Shown: positions 8,295 through 16,234, numbered from the stretch's first letter. The stretch is DNA of 64,000 nt from an uncultured Mycoplasmatota bacterium (GCA_900547225.1 URFW01000006.1:1-64000), one strand, 5' to 3'. Notes: a model not told the origin generated them from the sequence alone. A program made the numbers and translations.

Positions 8295-9408
8295 GTTTTT
8301 TATACTTACTTATAAATTCTTCTTTATACTCATCAAAACAGTCATTTCTAATAGCTTCTCTTATCTCTTCCATTTCCTTAATTAAAAATCTAATATTATG
8401 AATTGATAAAAGTCTTCCGCCATTTACTTCACCAGACGTTATTAAATGTCTAACATAAGCCTTTGTAAAGTTCTTGCATGTATAACAATCACAAGTATCT
8501 TCAATAGGAGTAAAATCCTCTTTATATTTAGCATTTTTAATATTAATACGACCATTTCTTGTAAAGCAATTTCCATGTCTTGCAAGACGAGTTGGAAGTA
8601 CGCAGTCAAACATATCAATACCACGGGATACTCCCTCAAGTAAATCTATTGGTTCACCAACACCCATTAAGTACCTAGGTTTATCTTTCGGTAAATAAAG
8701 TGTTGCATCAGAAATCATTTTATACATAACATCTTTAGGCTCTCCAACAGATGTTCCTCCTATAGAATATCCATCAAAGTCCATCTCAGCCGTTTTGGTA
8801 GCACTTTTTTTTCTTTGGTCCTCAAACTCACCACCTTGAACGATACCAAATAAAGATTGATTAGGATTTTTAAAAACCTCTTTACCTCTTTTAGCCCAAC
8901 GAAGTGTTCTTTCTACTGATTTTTCAACATAACTTCTAGTTGCTGGATAAGGTATGCATTCATCAAAACTCATCGCTATATCAGAGTCTAATTTATTTTG
9001 AATTTGAATTGATTTTTCCGGAGTTAAAAATAAGTTTTTACCATCTATATGACTTTTAAACTTAACTCCCTCTTCGGATATATCTTTAGGTTTTGCAAGT
9101 GAAAACACCTGAAATCCACCTGAATCAGTAAGGGTTGGTCCATCATAATTCATAAACTTATTAAGGCCGCCTGCTTTTTTTACGATATCTTCACCAGGTC
9201 TTAGCCATAAATGATATGTATTAGAAAGAACAACCGCAGAACCACAAGCCTTTAACTCTTCAGGCATCAAGGTTTTTACGTTTGCAAGCGTTCCAACAGG
9301 CATAAATAGTGGTGTTTCATAATCACCATGGTTAGTATGTAATATGCCCAATCTTACGTTTTCATCATCATTATTATTTTTTATTAATTCATATTTAATT
9401 TTTCCCAT
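8287..9408 (-). CDS. tgt: Queuine/preQ1 tRNA-guanine transglycosylase
   Basis: Swaps guanine 34 of GUN-anticodon tRNAs for preQ1, the first tRNA step to queuosine. The 373-residue TIM-barrel enzyme shows the catalytic aspartates in TDSGGFQVFS and MFDCVLPTRLARHG and the C-terminal zinc site C-x-C-x2-C (CDCYTCKNF) with a His about 25 residues on. The start is the ATG ending at 9408, preceded by GGTGAT; the open frame extends to 9453 without a ribosome site. It has its own promoter. queA, the next enzyme on the tRNA, lies two genes upstream. Confidence 0.96.
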   Translation of the reverse strand: MGKIKYELIKNNNDDENVRLGILHTNHGDYETPLFMPVGTLANVKTLMPEELKACGSAVVLSNTYHLWLRPGEDIVKKAGGLNKFMNYDGPTLTDSGGFQVFSLAKPKDISEEGVKFKSHIDGKNLFLTPEKSIQIQNKLDSDIAMSFDECIPYPATRSYVEKSVERTLRWAKRGKEVFKNPNQSLFGIVQGGEFEDQRKKSATKTAEMDFDGYSIGGTSVGEPKDVMYKMISDATLYLPKDKPRYLMGVGEPIDLLEGVSRGIDMFDCVLPTRLARHGNCFTRNGRINIKNAKYKEDFTPIEDTCDCYTCKNFTKAYVRHLITSGEVNGGRLLSIHNIRFLIKEMEEIREAIRNDCFDEYKEEFISKYKKQK

Positions 9409-9424
9409 AAAATCACCATTTGAA

Positions 9425-9453
9425 ATTATAACATAATAAAAAATATTTAGCAA
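9425..9453 (-). promoter_or_regulatory. Promoter of tgt
   Basis: TTGCTA (9448-9453) and TATAAT (9425-9430) with exactly 17 bases between them, on the minus strand. The -35 lies in the loop region of the terminator of the preceding gene. Confidence 0.6.
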
Positions 9454-9470
9454 AAGAACTAAATATTTTT
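9439..9470 (-). terminator. Terminator of the 9459-9998 gene
   Basis: AAAAATATTTAG (9439-9450) pairs with CTAAATATTTTT (9459-9470), a perfect 12-bp stem with loop CAAAAGAA. A run of T follows on the minus strand. The stop codon of the gene is in the stem. Confidence 0.75.
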
Positions 9471-9998
9471 CTTATAATTTCTTTTTAAAGTTTTTGATGC
9501 ACCTTTTGTTACTGCCTTAAACGTCTTACAAGTAGCATAGATTGCCGCACTACAAACTCTTGATGCTATACCCATATAGTAATTTTGACTATCTTTACTA
9601 GTTATGTCTTTATAGCTTAATGTGTTTTCTTTCTTATTCTTTTGAATATTTTCTTCTATGTTTAAAGTTTCTGTTAAAGTATCTAAAAAACTTATTAAAT
9701 CATCTATTTTAAAGTTTTCTATTTTTTCTTTAGCTTCTAACTCTTTCATTCTTATCTTAAGCGCAATAACGTCATTCATATATTTAGCTTTCATAGCACC
9801 ATCAGATAATAATTCCTTTAAAAGTGATGTGTTTTTATATAATGAAAGTAATACTTCATTTTTGTTTTCACATGAATTTTCTTCAAGCTCATGCATTGCA
9901 AAATTAGCAATCCTTAAAGCTGATTCTATTTGATCCTTATCATTATAATCAAGACCAGTTTCACTTCTTAAATCGCATAATGTTTTTTTGTTTAACAT
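9459..9998 (-). CDS. Unknown helical protein
   Basis: 179 residues, mostly predicted helix. The first 130 are charged with heptad-like stretches (IALKIRMKELEAKEKIENF); near the end there is a small hydrophobic segment (MGIASRVCSAAIYATCKTF) followed by a basic tail, which may bind membrane or nucleic acid. GGAGGG lies before the ATG. It sits between queA and tgt but is insulated from tgt by a terminator, so a link to queuosine is not suggested. I do not recognise the family. Confidence 0.6.
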   Translation of the reverse strand: MLNKKTLCDLRSETGLDYNDKDQIESALRIANFAMHELEENSCENKNEVLLSLYKNTSLLKELLSDGAMKAKYMNDVIALKIRMKELEAKEKIENFKIDDLISFLDTLTETLNIEENIQKNKKENTLSYKDITSKDSQNYYMGIASRVCSAAIYATCKTFKAVTKGASKTLKRNYKKNI

Positions 9999-10031
9999 AA
10001 TTACCCTCCATTTAATTTTATATAATTATTT

Positions 10032-11054
10032 TTATTTTATGAACATACAGTCTCCAAACGAGAAGAATCTGTATTTTTCTTTTACTGCGTGTTTGTATGC
10101 GTTAAGCACGTTTTCTTTACCTGCTAAAGCACTAATTAACATAATAAGTGTTGACTTTGGCAAATGAAAATTAGTTAAAAGAGCATCTATGCCATGAAAT
10201 TTATATCCAGGATAAATAAATATCTTGGTATTTCCACTTTGCATTTTAAAGTGACCATTACTATCCGCTACCGTCTCAAGTACCCTAGTTGATGTTGTAC
10301 CTACCGCAACTATTCTTTTACCAGCATCTCTTGTTTTATTAAGTAAATCTGCAACTTCACTACTTAATATGTAATACTCAGAATGCATATCATGCTTTGT
10401 AACATCTTCAACAACTACTGGTCTAAAAGTTCCAAGCCCAACGTGTAATGTTACGTAAGCTATATTTACGCCTTTTTGCTTTACCTTTTCTAGGTATTCC
10501 TTAGTAAAATGAAGTCCTGCTGTTGGTGCTGCTGCTGATCCAGGATTTTTAGCATAAACTGTTTGATATCTATTTTTATCATCTAATTTCTCAGTAATAT
10601 ATGGTGGAAGTGGCATTTCTCCTAATCTATCTAATATTTCTAAAAATATTCCATCATAAATGAATTTATAATGTCTTATACCATCATCACCTACAAACGT
10701 ACACTTACAAGATAACTCATCTGAAAACTTAACAATGGTTCCTTCTTTTATTCTCTTAGCAGGCTTTGTTAAACACTCCCACTCATCATTCCCTAAATCC
10801 TTTAACATTAATACTTCTATTACTGCTCCTGTATCAGGTTTATGTCCTATAAGTCTAGCTGGTATTACTTTTGTATCATTAAGAACCAAAGTATCACCAG
10901 GATTTAGATAGTCTATTAAGTCAGTAAAATGTTTGTCAGCATACTCTCCAGTTCCTTTATCAAGCACCATCATACGTGATGCATTTCTGTTTTTTAAAGG
11001 AGTTTGTGCAATTAACTCTTTTGGTAAATCATAGTCAAAATCTTCTGTTTTCAT
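10032..11054 (-). CDS. queA: S-adenosylmethionine:tRNA ribosyltransferase-isomerase
   Basis: Converts preQ1 on tRNA to epoxyqueuosine using the ribosyl part of S-adenosylmethionine. 340 residues, normal length, with family stretches FDYDLPKELIAQTPL at the start, LNDTKVIPARL, PLPPYI, AAPTAGLHFT and TSTRVLE. Start is the ATG ending at 11054 with GGGAGGG seven bases upstream. It has its own promoter overlapping the end of ruvB. Together with tgt this gives tRNA queuosine modification, with preQ1 made or imported by genes elsewhere. Confidence 0.97.
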   Translation of the reverse strand: MKTEDFDYDLPKELIAQTPLKNRNASRMMVLDKGTGEYADKHFTDLIDYLNPGDTLVLNDTKVIPARLIGHKPDTGAVIEVLMLKDLGNDEWECLTKPAKRIKEGTIVKFSDELSCKCTFVGDDGIRHYKFIYDGIFLEILDRLGEMPLPPYITEKLDDKNRYQTVYAKNPGSAAAPTAGLHFTKEYLEKVKQKGVNIAYVTLHVGLGTFRPVVVEDVTKHDMHSEYYILSSEVADLLNKTRDAGKRIVAVGTTSTRVLETVADSNGHFKMQSGNTKIFIYPGYKFHGIDALLTNFHLPKSTLIMLISALAGKENVLNAYKHAVKEKYRFFSFGDCMFIK

Positions 11055-11079
11055 GAATTTCCCTCCCAAATAAAAAAAT

Positions 11080-11104
11080 AATAAATACTAAACAAGTACT
11101 TATT
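11080..11104 (-). terminator. Hairpin between ruvB and queA, likely ruvB terminator
   Basis: AATAAATACT (11080-11089) and AGTACTTATT (11095-11104) form a 10-bp stem with one G-U pair and loop AAACA. On the minus strand ATTTTTTT follows. It overlaps the -10 of the queA promoter. Confidence 0.6.
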
Positions 11105-11130
11105 ATAATCTTTTTTTATTAAAATATCAA
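11102..11130 (-). promoter_or_regulatory. Promoter of queA
   Basis: Minus strand TTGATA (11125-11130) and TATAAT (11102-11107) with a 17-base spacer. Transcription would begin inside the ruvB terminator hairpin. Confidence 0.6.
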
Positions 11131-12129
11131 TTACTTACCTTCTTTTGATATATTTAAATGCTTATATGCTAAGTCCGTTACTATCCTACCTCTTGGAGTT
11201 CTTTTTAAATAACCTATCTGCAGAAGATAAGGTTCACAAACATCCTCTATCGTTGATACTTCTTCACCAATTGATGCTGCAACCGCTTCAACCCCAACAG
11301 GACCACCATTAAATTTATAAATTATGGTTTTTAATAGTTCGTAGTCAACCTCATCTAAACCTAACTTATCAACTTTTAAAGAATCAAGAGCATACTTAGT
11401 AATATCAAGTGTTATTGTACCATCTCCCTTAACTAAAGCAAAATCACTAACGCGTTTAAGTAGTCTATTTGCAATTCTAGGAGTTCTTCTACATCTATTA
11501 GCAAGTTCACGGGCCGCATCTTCTTCAATTGTTAAATCAAGAACCCTAGCACTTCTTTTAATGATTTCTGTTATTTCATCTTCCGTATAATAATTAAGTT
11601 TTGAAACTATTCCAAATCTATCTCTTAAAGGTGCTGATAAATCTCCTGCACGAGTAGTTGCTCCAATTAAAGTAAAATGTGGTAAATCAATTCTTATATT
11701 ACGATTAGAGCCTTCTCCTCCTACTATAATGTCAAGCGTAAAATCTTCCATTGCTGAGTATAAAATCTCTTCAACAAATCTTGGAATTCTATGTATTTCA
11801 TCAATAAACAGTACGTCCCCTTCTTCTAGTGAAGATAAAATAGCTGCTAAATCACCTGATTTTTCAATAGCAGGTCCTGATGCTGTTTTAATGGATGCAC
11901 CCATCTCATTTGCTATTACGTAAGATAACGTTGTTTTACCAAGCCCTGGAGGACCATATAACAATACGTGATCTAATGCTTCGCCCCTCATTTTAGCAGC
12001 GGACATAAATATTTTTATATTCTCTTTTATATCTTTTTGTCCAATATATTCATCAATAGTTTGTGGTCTAATACTAGACTCAAACCCATCTTCCTTTAAT
12101 TTATCTCCTGTAACTAATCTATTATCCAT
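11131..12129 (-). CDS. ruvB: Holliday junction branch migration ATPase RuvB
   Basis: Hexameric AAA+ motor that, with RuvA, drives branch migration of Holliday junctions in recombination and repair. 332 residues with Walker A GPPGLGKTT (59-67), Walker B and DEIH (about 108-112), sensor GATTRAGDLSAPLRDRFG, and the C-terminal winged helix ending in TPRGRIVTDLAYKHL. It follows ruvA after 14 bases, under the same LexA-type promoter. A GAAAGGA ribosome site precedes the ATG. Confidence 0.98.
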   Translation of the reverse strand: MDNRLVTGDKLKEDGFESSIRPQTIDEYIGQKDIKENIKIFMSAAKMRGEALDHVLLYGPPGLGKTTLSYVIANEMGASIKTASGPAIEKSGDLAAILSSLEEGDVLFIDEIHRIPRFVEEILYSAMEDFTLDIIVGGEGSNRNIRIDLPHFTLIGATTRAGDLSAPLRDRFGIVSKLNYYTEDEITEIIKRSARVLDLTIEEDAARELANRCRRTPRIANRLLKRVSDFALVKGDGTITLDITKYALDSLKVDKLGLDEVDYELLKTIIYKFNGGPVGVEAVAASIGEEVSTIEDVCEPYLLQIGYLKRTPRGRIVTDLAYKHLNISKEGK

Positions 12130-12143
12130 AATTTAGTCCTTTC

Positions 12144-12698
12144 TTATTTTAATAATAATTTAAGTGCCTCTTTAACTTGTTTTTCCAAAGAAAGAGATGC
12201 ATCTAATTTAGGCAATACTTTCTTAATATCATTAGGCTTATATCCAAGTGACTTAAGTGTTTCAGTAAGTTCTTCAAAATTATTTAAACTACTTTTTTTA
12301 TCATCACTAGCAAGTTTACCTTTTAAGTCAAGAATTATTTGCCTTGCAACCTTATCACCAATCTTAGGAAACTTCTTTAAGTAACTTACGTTTCCGGTAT
12401 CTATCGCATCTAAAATAGCATCTTTATTATCACCTGAAAGCATCGGAAGAGCCATTTTACAGCCAAGACCTTTAACACTTATGAGTTTTAAGAATAAGTC
12501 TTTATCATCCTTAGTTTTAAAACCATACAAAGTATTTTCATCTTCTCTTATCTGCTGATATAAATATATAATAACCTCTTCATTTTCTTTATATGAATAT
12601 GGATTTGCAACATATATCATATATCCAATTCCGTTATTTTCTAACACAACATAACTTGTATCAATAATTGTTATAATACCTTTTATATAAGAATACAT
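12144..12698 (-). CDS. ruvA: Holliday junction DNA-binding protein RuvA
   Basis: Tetramer that binds Holliday junctions and loads RuvB. 184 residues: N-terminal OB fold (MYSYIKGIITIIDTSYVVLE), two helix-hairpin-helix motifs (LISVKGLGCKMALPML and LKKFPKIGDKVARQIIL), a linker and the C-terminal domain that touches RuvB (LKSLGYKPNDIKKVL). ruvA-ruvB is the usual order. The promoter upstream carries a LexA-like box. Confidence 0.97.
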   Translation of the reverse strand: MYSYIKGIITIIDTSYVVLENNGIGYMIYVANPYSYKENEEVIIYLYQQIREDENTLYGFKTKDDKDLFLKLISVKGLGCKMALPMLSGDNKDAILDAIDTGNVSYLKKFPKIGDKVARQIILDLKGKLASDDKKSSLNNFEELTETLKSLGYKPNDIKKVLPKLDASLSLEKQVKEALKLLLK

Positions 12699-12734
12699 AT
12701 TATTTATTCCTTTCTTACTTTTTACTTCTATTTA

Positions 12735-12763
12735 ATTTTATCACGAACAAATGTTTTTGTAAA
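12735..12763 (-). promoter_or_regulatory. ruvAB promoter with LexA-like SOS box
   Basis: Minus strand TTTACA (12758-12763) and TAAAAT (12735-12740) are 17 bases apart. The spacer holds CGAACAAATGTTTT (12744-12757 on the plus strand), which matches the B. subtilis-type LexA box CGAAC-N4-GTTCG in the whole first half and GTT of the second. LexA bound there would block RNA polymerase, consistent with the known SOS control of ruvAB. Confidence 0.6.
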
Positions 12764-12771
12764 TGTTTAAA

Positions 12772-12794
12772 AGAAAAAATAGTCAAAAGACCAT
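12772..12794 (-). terminator. Terminator of the GNAT gene
   Basis: ATAGTC (12779-12784) pairs with GACCAT (12789-12794) with one G-U pair and loop AAAA; six T follow on the minus strand. It separates the acetyltransferase gene from ruvAB. Confidence 0.6.
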
Positions 12795-12800
12795 TTAAAT

Positions 12801-13283
12801 TTATTTTAACTTATTTTTGATGTAAGGATTTTCTTTACTAAATATTTCTTCATCATTACTAAAACCACAATTCCAAGCCATCTTCATACTACTTAGATTG
12901 TCATGATGAATTCTAGCTTTTATATAATGCACCATAGAATAATTACTAAATATGTAATCCGTTATTTCATTTAATAAAAGTGTGCCATATCTTTTTTCTT
13001 TATTTCCTCTATATTCCTTAAAAATTGCTTGCCTTATATATACAGCTTTTTCTTCTTCATTAAAATTACTTAAATCGATATAACCAATTAAATTTTCTTC
13101 ATCCCGAACAAAAAATCCCTTATTAAAAAAAATACTATTTTTATTATTCAAATGCTGCAAAAAGCCATTAAACCTTGATGTTATATCAGAATCCTTAGCA
13201 AGCTTTTTTAGTGTCATAAGATGCGTTTTATCATTAGAATTAAAATTAACAAGTGTAAGTTCACCAATAACAATATCTTCCAT
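12801..13283 (-). CDS. GNAT-family N-acetyltransferase
   Basis: 160 residues with the GNAT core: a beta strand with GFFVRDEENLIGYIDLS, then VYIRQAIFKEYRGNKEKRYGTLLLNEITDYIF, which holds the acetyl-CoA pyrophosphate loop (RGNKEKRYG), and a C-terminal IHHDNLSSMKMAWNCGF strand-helix typical of the fold. The substrate cannot be read from sequence. AGGAGG precedes the ATG. A fragment of another GNAT gene lies right upstream (13314-13463), the first broken gene of the mobile-element island. Confidence 0.85.
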   Translation of the reverse strand: MEDIVIGELTLVNFNSNDKTHLMTLKKLAKDSDITSRFNGFLQHLNNKNSIFFNKGFFVRDEENLIGYIDLSNFNEEEKAVYIRQAIFKEYRGNKEKRYGTLLLNEITDYIFSNYSMVHYIKARIHHDNLSSMKMAWNCGFSNDEEIFSKENPYIKNKLK

Positions 13284-13313
13284 TTTATTACCTCCTAAAA
13301 GAATTATTAATAA

Positions 13314-13463
13314 TTATAATTGTTCATCTAAAACCATTTCAGCACAATCCCATTTTTCATTATAAAATAAAAATGCATCTTTTATAATGTTAGTAACCTT
13401 AAATCCGGCTGCTTTATAGCACTCGTAAGCACCTAAATTATTTGTAAAAACACCTAGATAACT
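13314..13463 (-). pseudogene. C-terminal fragment of a GNAT acetyltransferase
   Basis: Reading the minus strand from a TGA at 13466 to the TAA at 13314 gives about 49 codons: LGVFTNNLGAYECYKAAGFK followed by a VTNIIKDAFLFYNEKWDCAE segment. The LGV-x-x-NN-x-AY-x-CYK-x-GF pattern is the last strand-helix-strand of GNAT enzymes. The N-terminal two thirds are missing and there is no start codon or ribosome site, so this is a remnant. Confidence 0.7.
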
Positions 13464-13498
13464 TCATTTTTAATTATATTAAATATTTATTATCTTCA

Positions 13499-13851
13499 TT
13501 AATTTGTTGTTGTAATACCAAATAAAGCAATATTTAATACATCTGCCTAATTTGCATATACAAACTTAATTTGCTGTTCTATTAAAGTAGGGACAATATA
13601 TTTCTTAATTGCGTCAGTATGAACGGCATAATTTAATTTTGATAATAATCTGTTTGAATGCCATTCTATTTTTTCTTGATATGTTTCGTTTCTTTATTTC
13701 TTAACCAATTTTTAACAACATCTGCTGGTGCTTCATCATTTTGCGTTTTTGCTAGGTCAGTAAGTGATATATATTCATAGCCATCAACTCTAACCACATT
13801 AATTTTACTACCTTTAACATCTATCTCTGATTGAATTATATTATTTTTCAT
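13499..13851 (-). pseudogene. KilA-N domain protein, internally deleted and broken
   Basis: A good ribosome site (AAGGAG) and ATG at 13851 open a KilA-N domain (GYEYISLTDLAK, then APADVVKNWLRNKET). At RNKET the frame shifts and continues as YQEKIEWHSNRLLSKLNYAV and HTDAIKKYIVPTL, ending YAN-stop-ADVLNIALFGITT, the usual end of this family. The middle of about 100 residues expected between RNKET and the C-terminal part is gone, so there is a deletion with frameshift plus one nonsense codon. KilA-N proteins are DNA-binding proteins of phages and mobile elements. Confidence 0.8.
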
Positions 13852-13930
13852 AAGTTTCTCCTTTCTGATTTAGTTAATCGCATCTAACCAATCTATTAAT
13901 TTTTTCATTTAATATAATTTTACCATAAAA

Positions 13931-14272
13931 CTATCGTTTAAAATCATCATCTTTGCTATTATAACTGCTAAATTCATTTTGTATAACTTCTAGATCATCA
14001 TCAATTATTTCTTCCTCGTGCAATTCATCAATTAAGTTATCATATTTATTTGAAGAAAAGAATTTATCTTGTAAGAACTTAATATTTTTTCCATAACTTT
14101 TTAAAGTAATTTAATGCTCCTTGCAATTTAGATACTTTATCTTCTAATATATCAGTAGTATTTTCTGCAATCTATAATCCGTTTTCTAAATCTGATATTC
14201 TTTCAACTCTTGTTTGTATTTTTTTAAAATAACATCTATCGAATTTGTATTTCTTAAATTAGAATTAGTTTG
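13931..14272 (-). pseudogene. Relaxase (Mob) C-terminal tail, decayed
   Basis: Three overlapping reading frames on the minus strand give a coiled-coil tail: LKKYKQELKEYQ, then SDLENGL-stop-IAENTTDILEDKVSKLQ and GALNYFKKLWKK, then NIKFLQDKFFSSNKYDNLID followed by ELHEEEIIDDDLEVIQNEF. A coiled coil, the FL-Q-KFF segment and an acidic end of this kind are typical of the C-terminus of Mob/Pre-type relaxases of small Bacillota mobilisable elements. At least two frameshifts and a stop break it and no catalytic domain remains. The relaxase assignment is from pattern memory, moderate certainty. Confidence 0.55.
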
Positions 14273-14422
14273 ATTAGTTGTATTAATATCTTCATTAGCA
14301 CAATCTAGATAAGCATCATTTTCTTCTAAGGATCTTATAATCTTTTCCCAATCAAATACACTACGAGTTAGTCTATCTAATTTTAATGCCATAATAGTAT
14401 TACATTTTTTATCTTTTATAAA
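14273..14422 (-). pseudogene. Serine recombinase, middle fragment
   Basis: KDKKCNTIMALKLDRLTRSV and FDWEKIIRSLEENDAYLDCA followed by NEDINTT is the central catalytic-domain segment of large serine recombinases (the IMALKLDRLTRS-x-x-DWE helix and strand). It then runs in frame into the relaxase-like coiled coil. The catalytic-serine segment of the same kind of protein lies about 1.9 kb away on the same strand at 16235-16530. No start codon with ribosome site belongs to it. Confidence 0.75.
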
Positions 14423-14677
14423 TTACTCTAATTCGTTTATTTCAAGTTTGTTTAATAAATTACCTACATATATAGTTTCTGAATAATTAAAGGTCAAAAA
14501 TGTTATTCCTTTAATAATTATTTTATGAGGTTCAATGTATGATAAATTAGTTCTATCTATTCTTCTTATATTTCCGTTTATTATTGTTGGTGTAGTATTA
14601 CAAAATCTACATATAAATTCAATCTTCTTTTTCAATTTATCATCAAACTCTAATTCTTTCTTAACAATATTAATCAT
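14423..14677 (-). CDS. Short unknown protein of the island
   Basis: 84 residues, beta-rich looking, with one pair of cysteines (FICRFCNTT) and the stretch EPHKIIIKGITFLTFNYSET. The ribosome site is weak (AAAGAAAG some ten bases upstream of the ATG). Its stop at 14423 is followed in the same frame by the recombinase fragment. A terminator lies upstream, so its promoter would have to be in the 30 bases between. It could be a real small gene of the element or a remnant; I do not recognise it. Confidence 0.4.
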   Translation of the reverse strand: MINIVKKELEFDDKLKKKIEFICRFCNTTPTIINGNIRRIDRTNLSYIEPHKIIIKGITFLTFNYSETIYVGNLLNKLEINELE

Positions 14678-14707
14678 TAAAACCTGTTCTTTCTTTAATT
14701 AACAAAA

Positions 14708-14739
14708 AAATACCAACTTCTAATTAGAAATTGATATTT
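14708..14739 (-). terminator. Strong 16-bp inverted repeat with U-tract
   Basis: The 32 bases form a continuous 16-bp stem when two G-U pairs are allowed, folding as an almost perfect palindrome around CTAATTAG. On the minus strand seven T follow. It would end a minus-strand transcript coming from the hairpin cluster or from the membrane protein gene at 15028-15798. Confidence 0.7.
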
Positions 14740-15020
14740 TCTATATTAAATCCAAGACTATAAAAGTCTGGACAGATTTCACAACAGTGCGTGTGAATTT
14801 GTAGTTAACGAACTCACTTACAAAAGATATAGTAGTAATCTATTACTAACTACACTGGTTATATCACATCTATGTGATATAGTAAATATAAAAATATGCT
14901 TATTTTATAAACATATTTTTTGTAAAAGATTTTCAAAAAGGTTCTCCCTTTGCACACATCGTTATTGTCTCTGCCAATAGCGATGTGTACTACTCTAATG
15001 GAATATTAGAGTATTTTTTA
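14740..15020. other. Gene-free cluster of hairpins, possible structured RNA or element origin
   Basis: No credible protein gene in about 280 bases, but a chain of inverted repeats: CC(A)AGACT/AGTCTGG (14752-14771), TTCACA/TGTGAA (14778-14797), TAGTAAT/ATTACTA (14833-14848), ATATCACAT/ATGTGATAT (14861-14880), AAAATATG/CATATTTT (14891-14919), a 14-bp stem ACACATCGTTATTG/CAATAGCGATGTGT (14954-14988) and a terminator (14991-15019). The density suggests either a structured noncoding RNA, probably on the plus strand because the last hairpin is a plus-strand terminator, or a transfer/replication origin of the decayed element. Confidence 0.4.
14991..15019 (+). terminator. Plus-strand terminator ending the hairpin cluster
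   Basis: TACTCTAAT (14991-14999) pairs with ATTAGAGTA (15005-15013), loop GGAAT, followed by TTTTTT on the plus strand. No plus-strand protein gene lies upstream, which points to a noncoding plus-strand transcript. Confidence 0.65.
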
Positions 15021-15027
15021 ATTTTGG

Positions 15028-15798
15028 TTAACGTTCAACACTAAAGTGAATTAGTATTTCATCAGTTGGTTTGCTATTCTCATCTGTTTTGATATAAGCA
15101 TATGTTGTTATCATATATAAATTCTGCAATTTATAATAATAACGTGTATCAGAACCTTCAATATCATTATCACTCATATTATAGAATTTATTAATAAACT
15201 CATCAGATAATTGATATTCTTTACATACAAAATCATATGTACAAGTCCCATTACTTAAATTAATTAATTCTGTAAGTTGAGAGAGTTTTTTATTTACATC
15301 TTCAACTATATCTTCTTTAGAAGTATTTTTGTTATAACTTATGTATGTTGATATACCATCTATTTTTTTATTTTCATTTAATTTCAAATCACTGTAGGAT
15401 ATATATTCTTCAGTATTAAATTCTATTTGTAAATCATGTCCAAAACCATAACTAATAGATTTACAATATGATTTTTGTTCACATTTTTCTTTCAATGAAT
15501 CAATAAGTTTGTTTTTTAAATTATTACCATTATTTATATCTTTTATCACAGATGCAATATCTAACACTATTATTATAAAAGAAGGTATAATGAATATAAT
15601 GAAGCATAACTTATAATTAAACTTCAATGAAACATTATATACTTTTGAAATATTTTTAATAACCCTTATAATAATTGAACAAGATTTTATTACTAACGCT
15701 ATAACAGCAATACCGCTTATGGTTTTTATTGTATTACCAATTTCTTTTAGATCTTTACTTAATGAAATAAGGTCACCAAGTAAATAAGCAGGAATCAT
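15028..15798 (-). CDS. Membrane protein, probable C-terminal part of a gene split by a frameshift
   Basis: From the ATG at 15798: 256 residues with two transmembrane segments (ISGIAVIALVIKSCSIIIRV and LCFIIFIIPSFIIIVLDIAS) and a C-terminal outside domain of about 160 residues with cysteines at CEQKSYC and GTCTYDFVC. No ribosome site precedes this ATG, and the frame is open upstream (NLLNNKIWQNILEKVDNGEN) to the nine-A run at 15899-15907, where it meets the end of the 15887-16156 frame. The two are probably one protein of about 375 residues. Function not recognised. Confidence 0.55.
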   Translation of the reverse strand: MIPAYLLGDLISLSKDLKEIGNTIKTISGIAVIALVIKSCSIIIRVIKNISKVYNVSLKFNYKLCFIIFIIPSFIIIVLDIASVIKDINNGNNLKNKLIDSLKEKCEQKSYCKSISYGFGHDLQIEFNTEEYISYSDLKLNENKKIDGISTYISYNKNTSKEDIVEDVNKKLSQLTELINLSNGTCTYDFVCKEYQLSDEFINKFYNMSDNDIEGSDTRYYYKLQNLYMITTYAYIKTDENSKPTDEILIHFSVER

Positions 15799-15886
15799 AG
15801 ATTTAATATTAGCATTAATATCTTCAACTTTTTCATTAACGTTTTCACCATTATCAACTTTTTCTAAAATATTTTGCCATATTTTA

Positions 15887-16156
15887 TTATTTAGTAAATT
15901 TTTTTTTAAGAATTATATAGGCTATAGCCCATATAATTAACAAAACTACCATTATGATAAGAGCTGAATAAAACTTTTTAGTTAAAAATTCTCTCGTAAC
16001 ATTGTTTTCATATCTTATGAAGTCATTAATAATAAATAATAATAATGGTATAAAATAAATCAATACAGCAATTATTGAATATTTAGTCAAACTTGCTAAT
16101 TTAAACATTTTTCTAATACATTTTTCTTCTTCTAAATTAAACATTTTATTTTCCAT
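15887..16156 (-). CDS. Membrane protein, probable N-terminal part of the same split gene
   Basis: 89 residues, two transmembrane helices (SIIAVLIYFIPLLLFIIND and FYSALIIMVVLLIIWAIAYI), ending LKKKFTK shortly after a run of nine A. Shifting frame by one base in that run joins it smoothly to the downstream frame. AAAGGTAGTG precedes the ATG, so this is where translation starts. Either a true phase-variable or dead gene, or a sequencing/assembly slip in the homopolymer. Confidence 0.55.
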   Translation of the reverse strand: MENKMFNLEEEKCIRKMFKLASLTKYSIIAVLIYFIPLLLFIINDFIRYENNVTREFLTKKFYSALIIMVVLLIIWAIAYIILKKKFTK

Positions 16157-16234
16157 TTTTTCACTACCTTTCTTTTTTATTTTAACATATTTCTTAACTT
16201 TTCAATAGTTTTTTGATATGTTTGTATTTTTAAT

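Noticed and set aside
9425..11130. preQ1 riboswitch before tgt or queA
   Set aside because: The leaders between promoter and gene are too short for one and show no C-rich loop with an A-rich tail; only terminator hairpins are visible.
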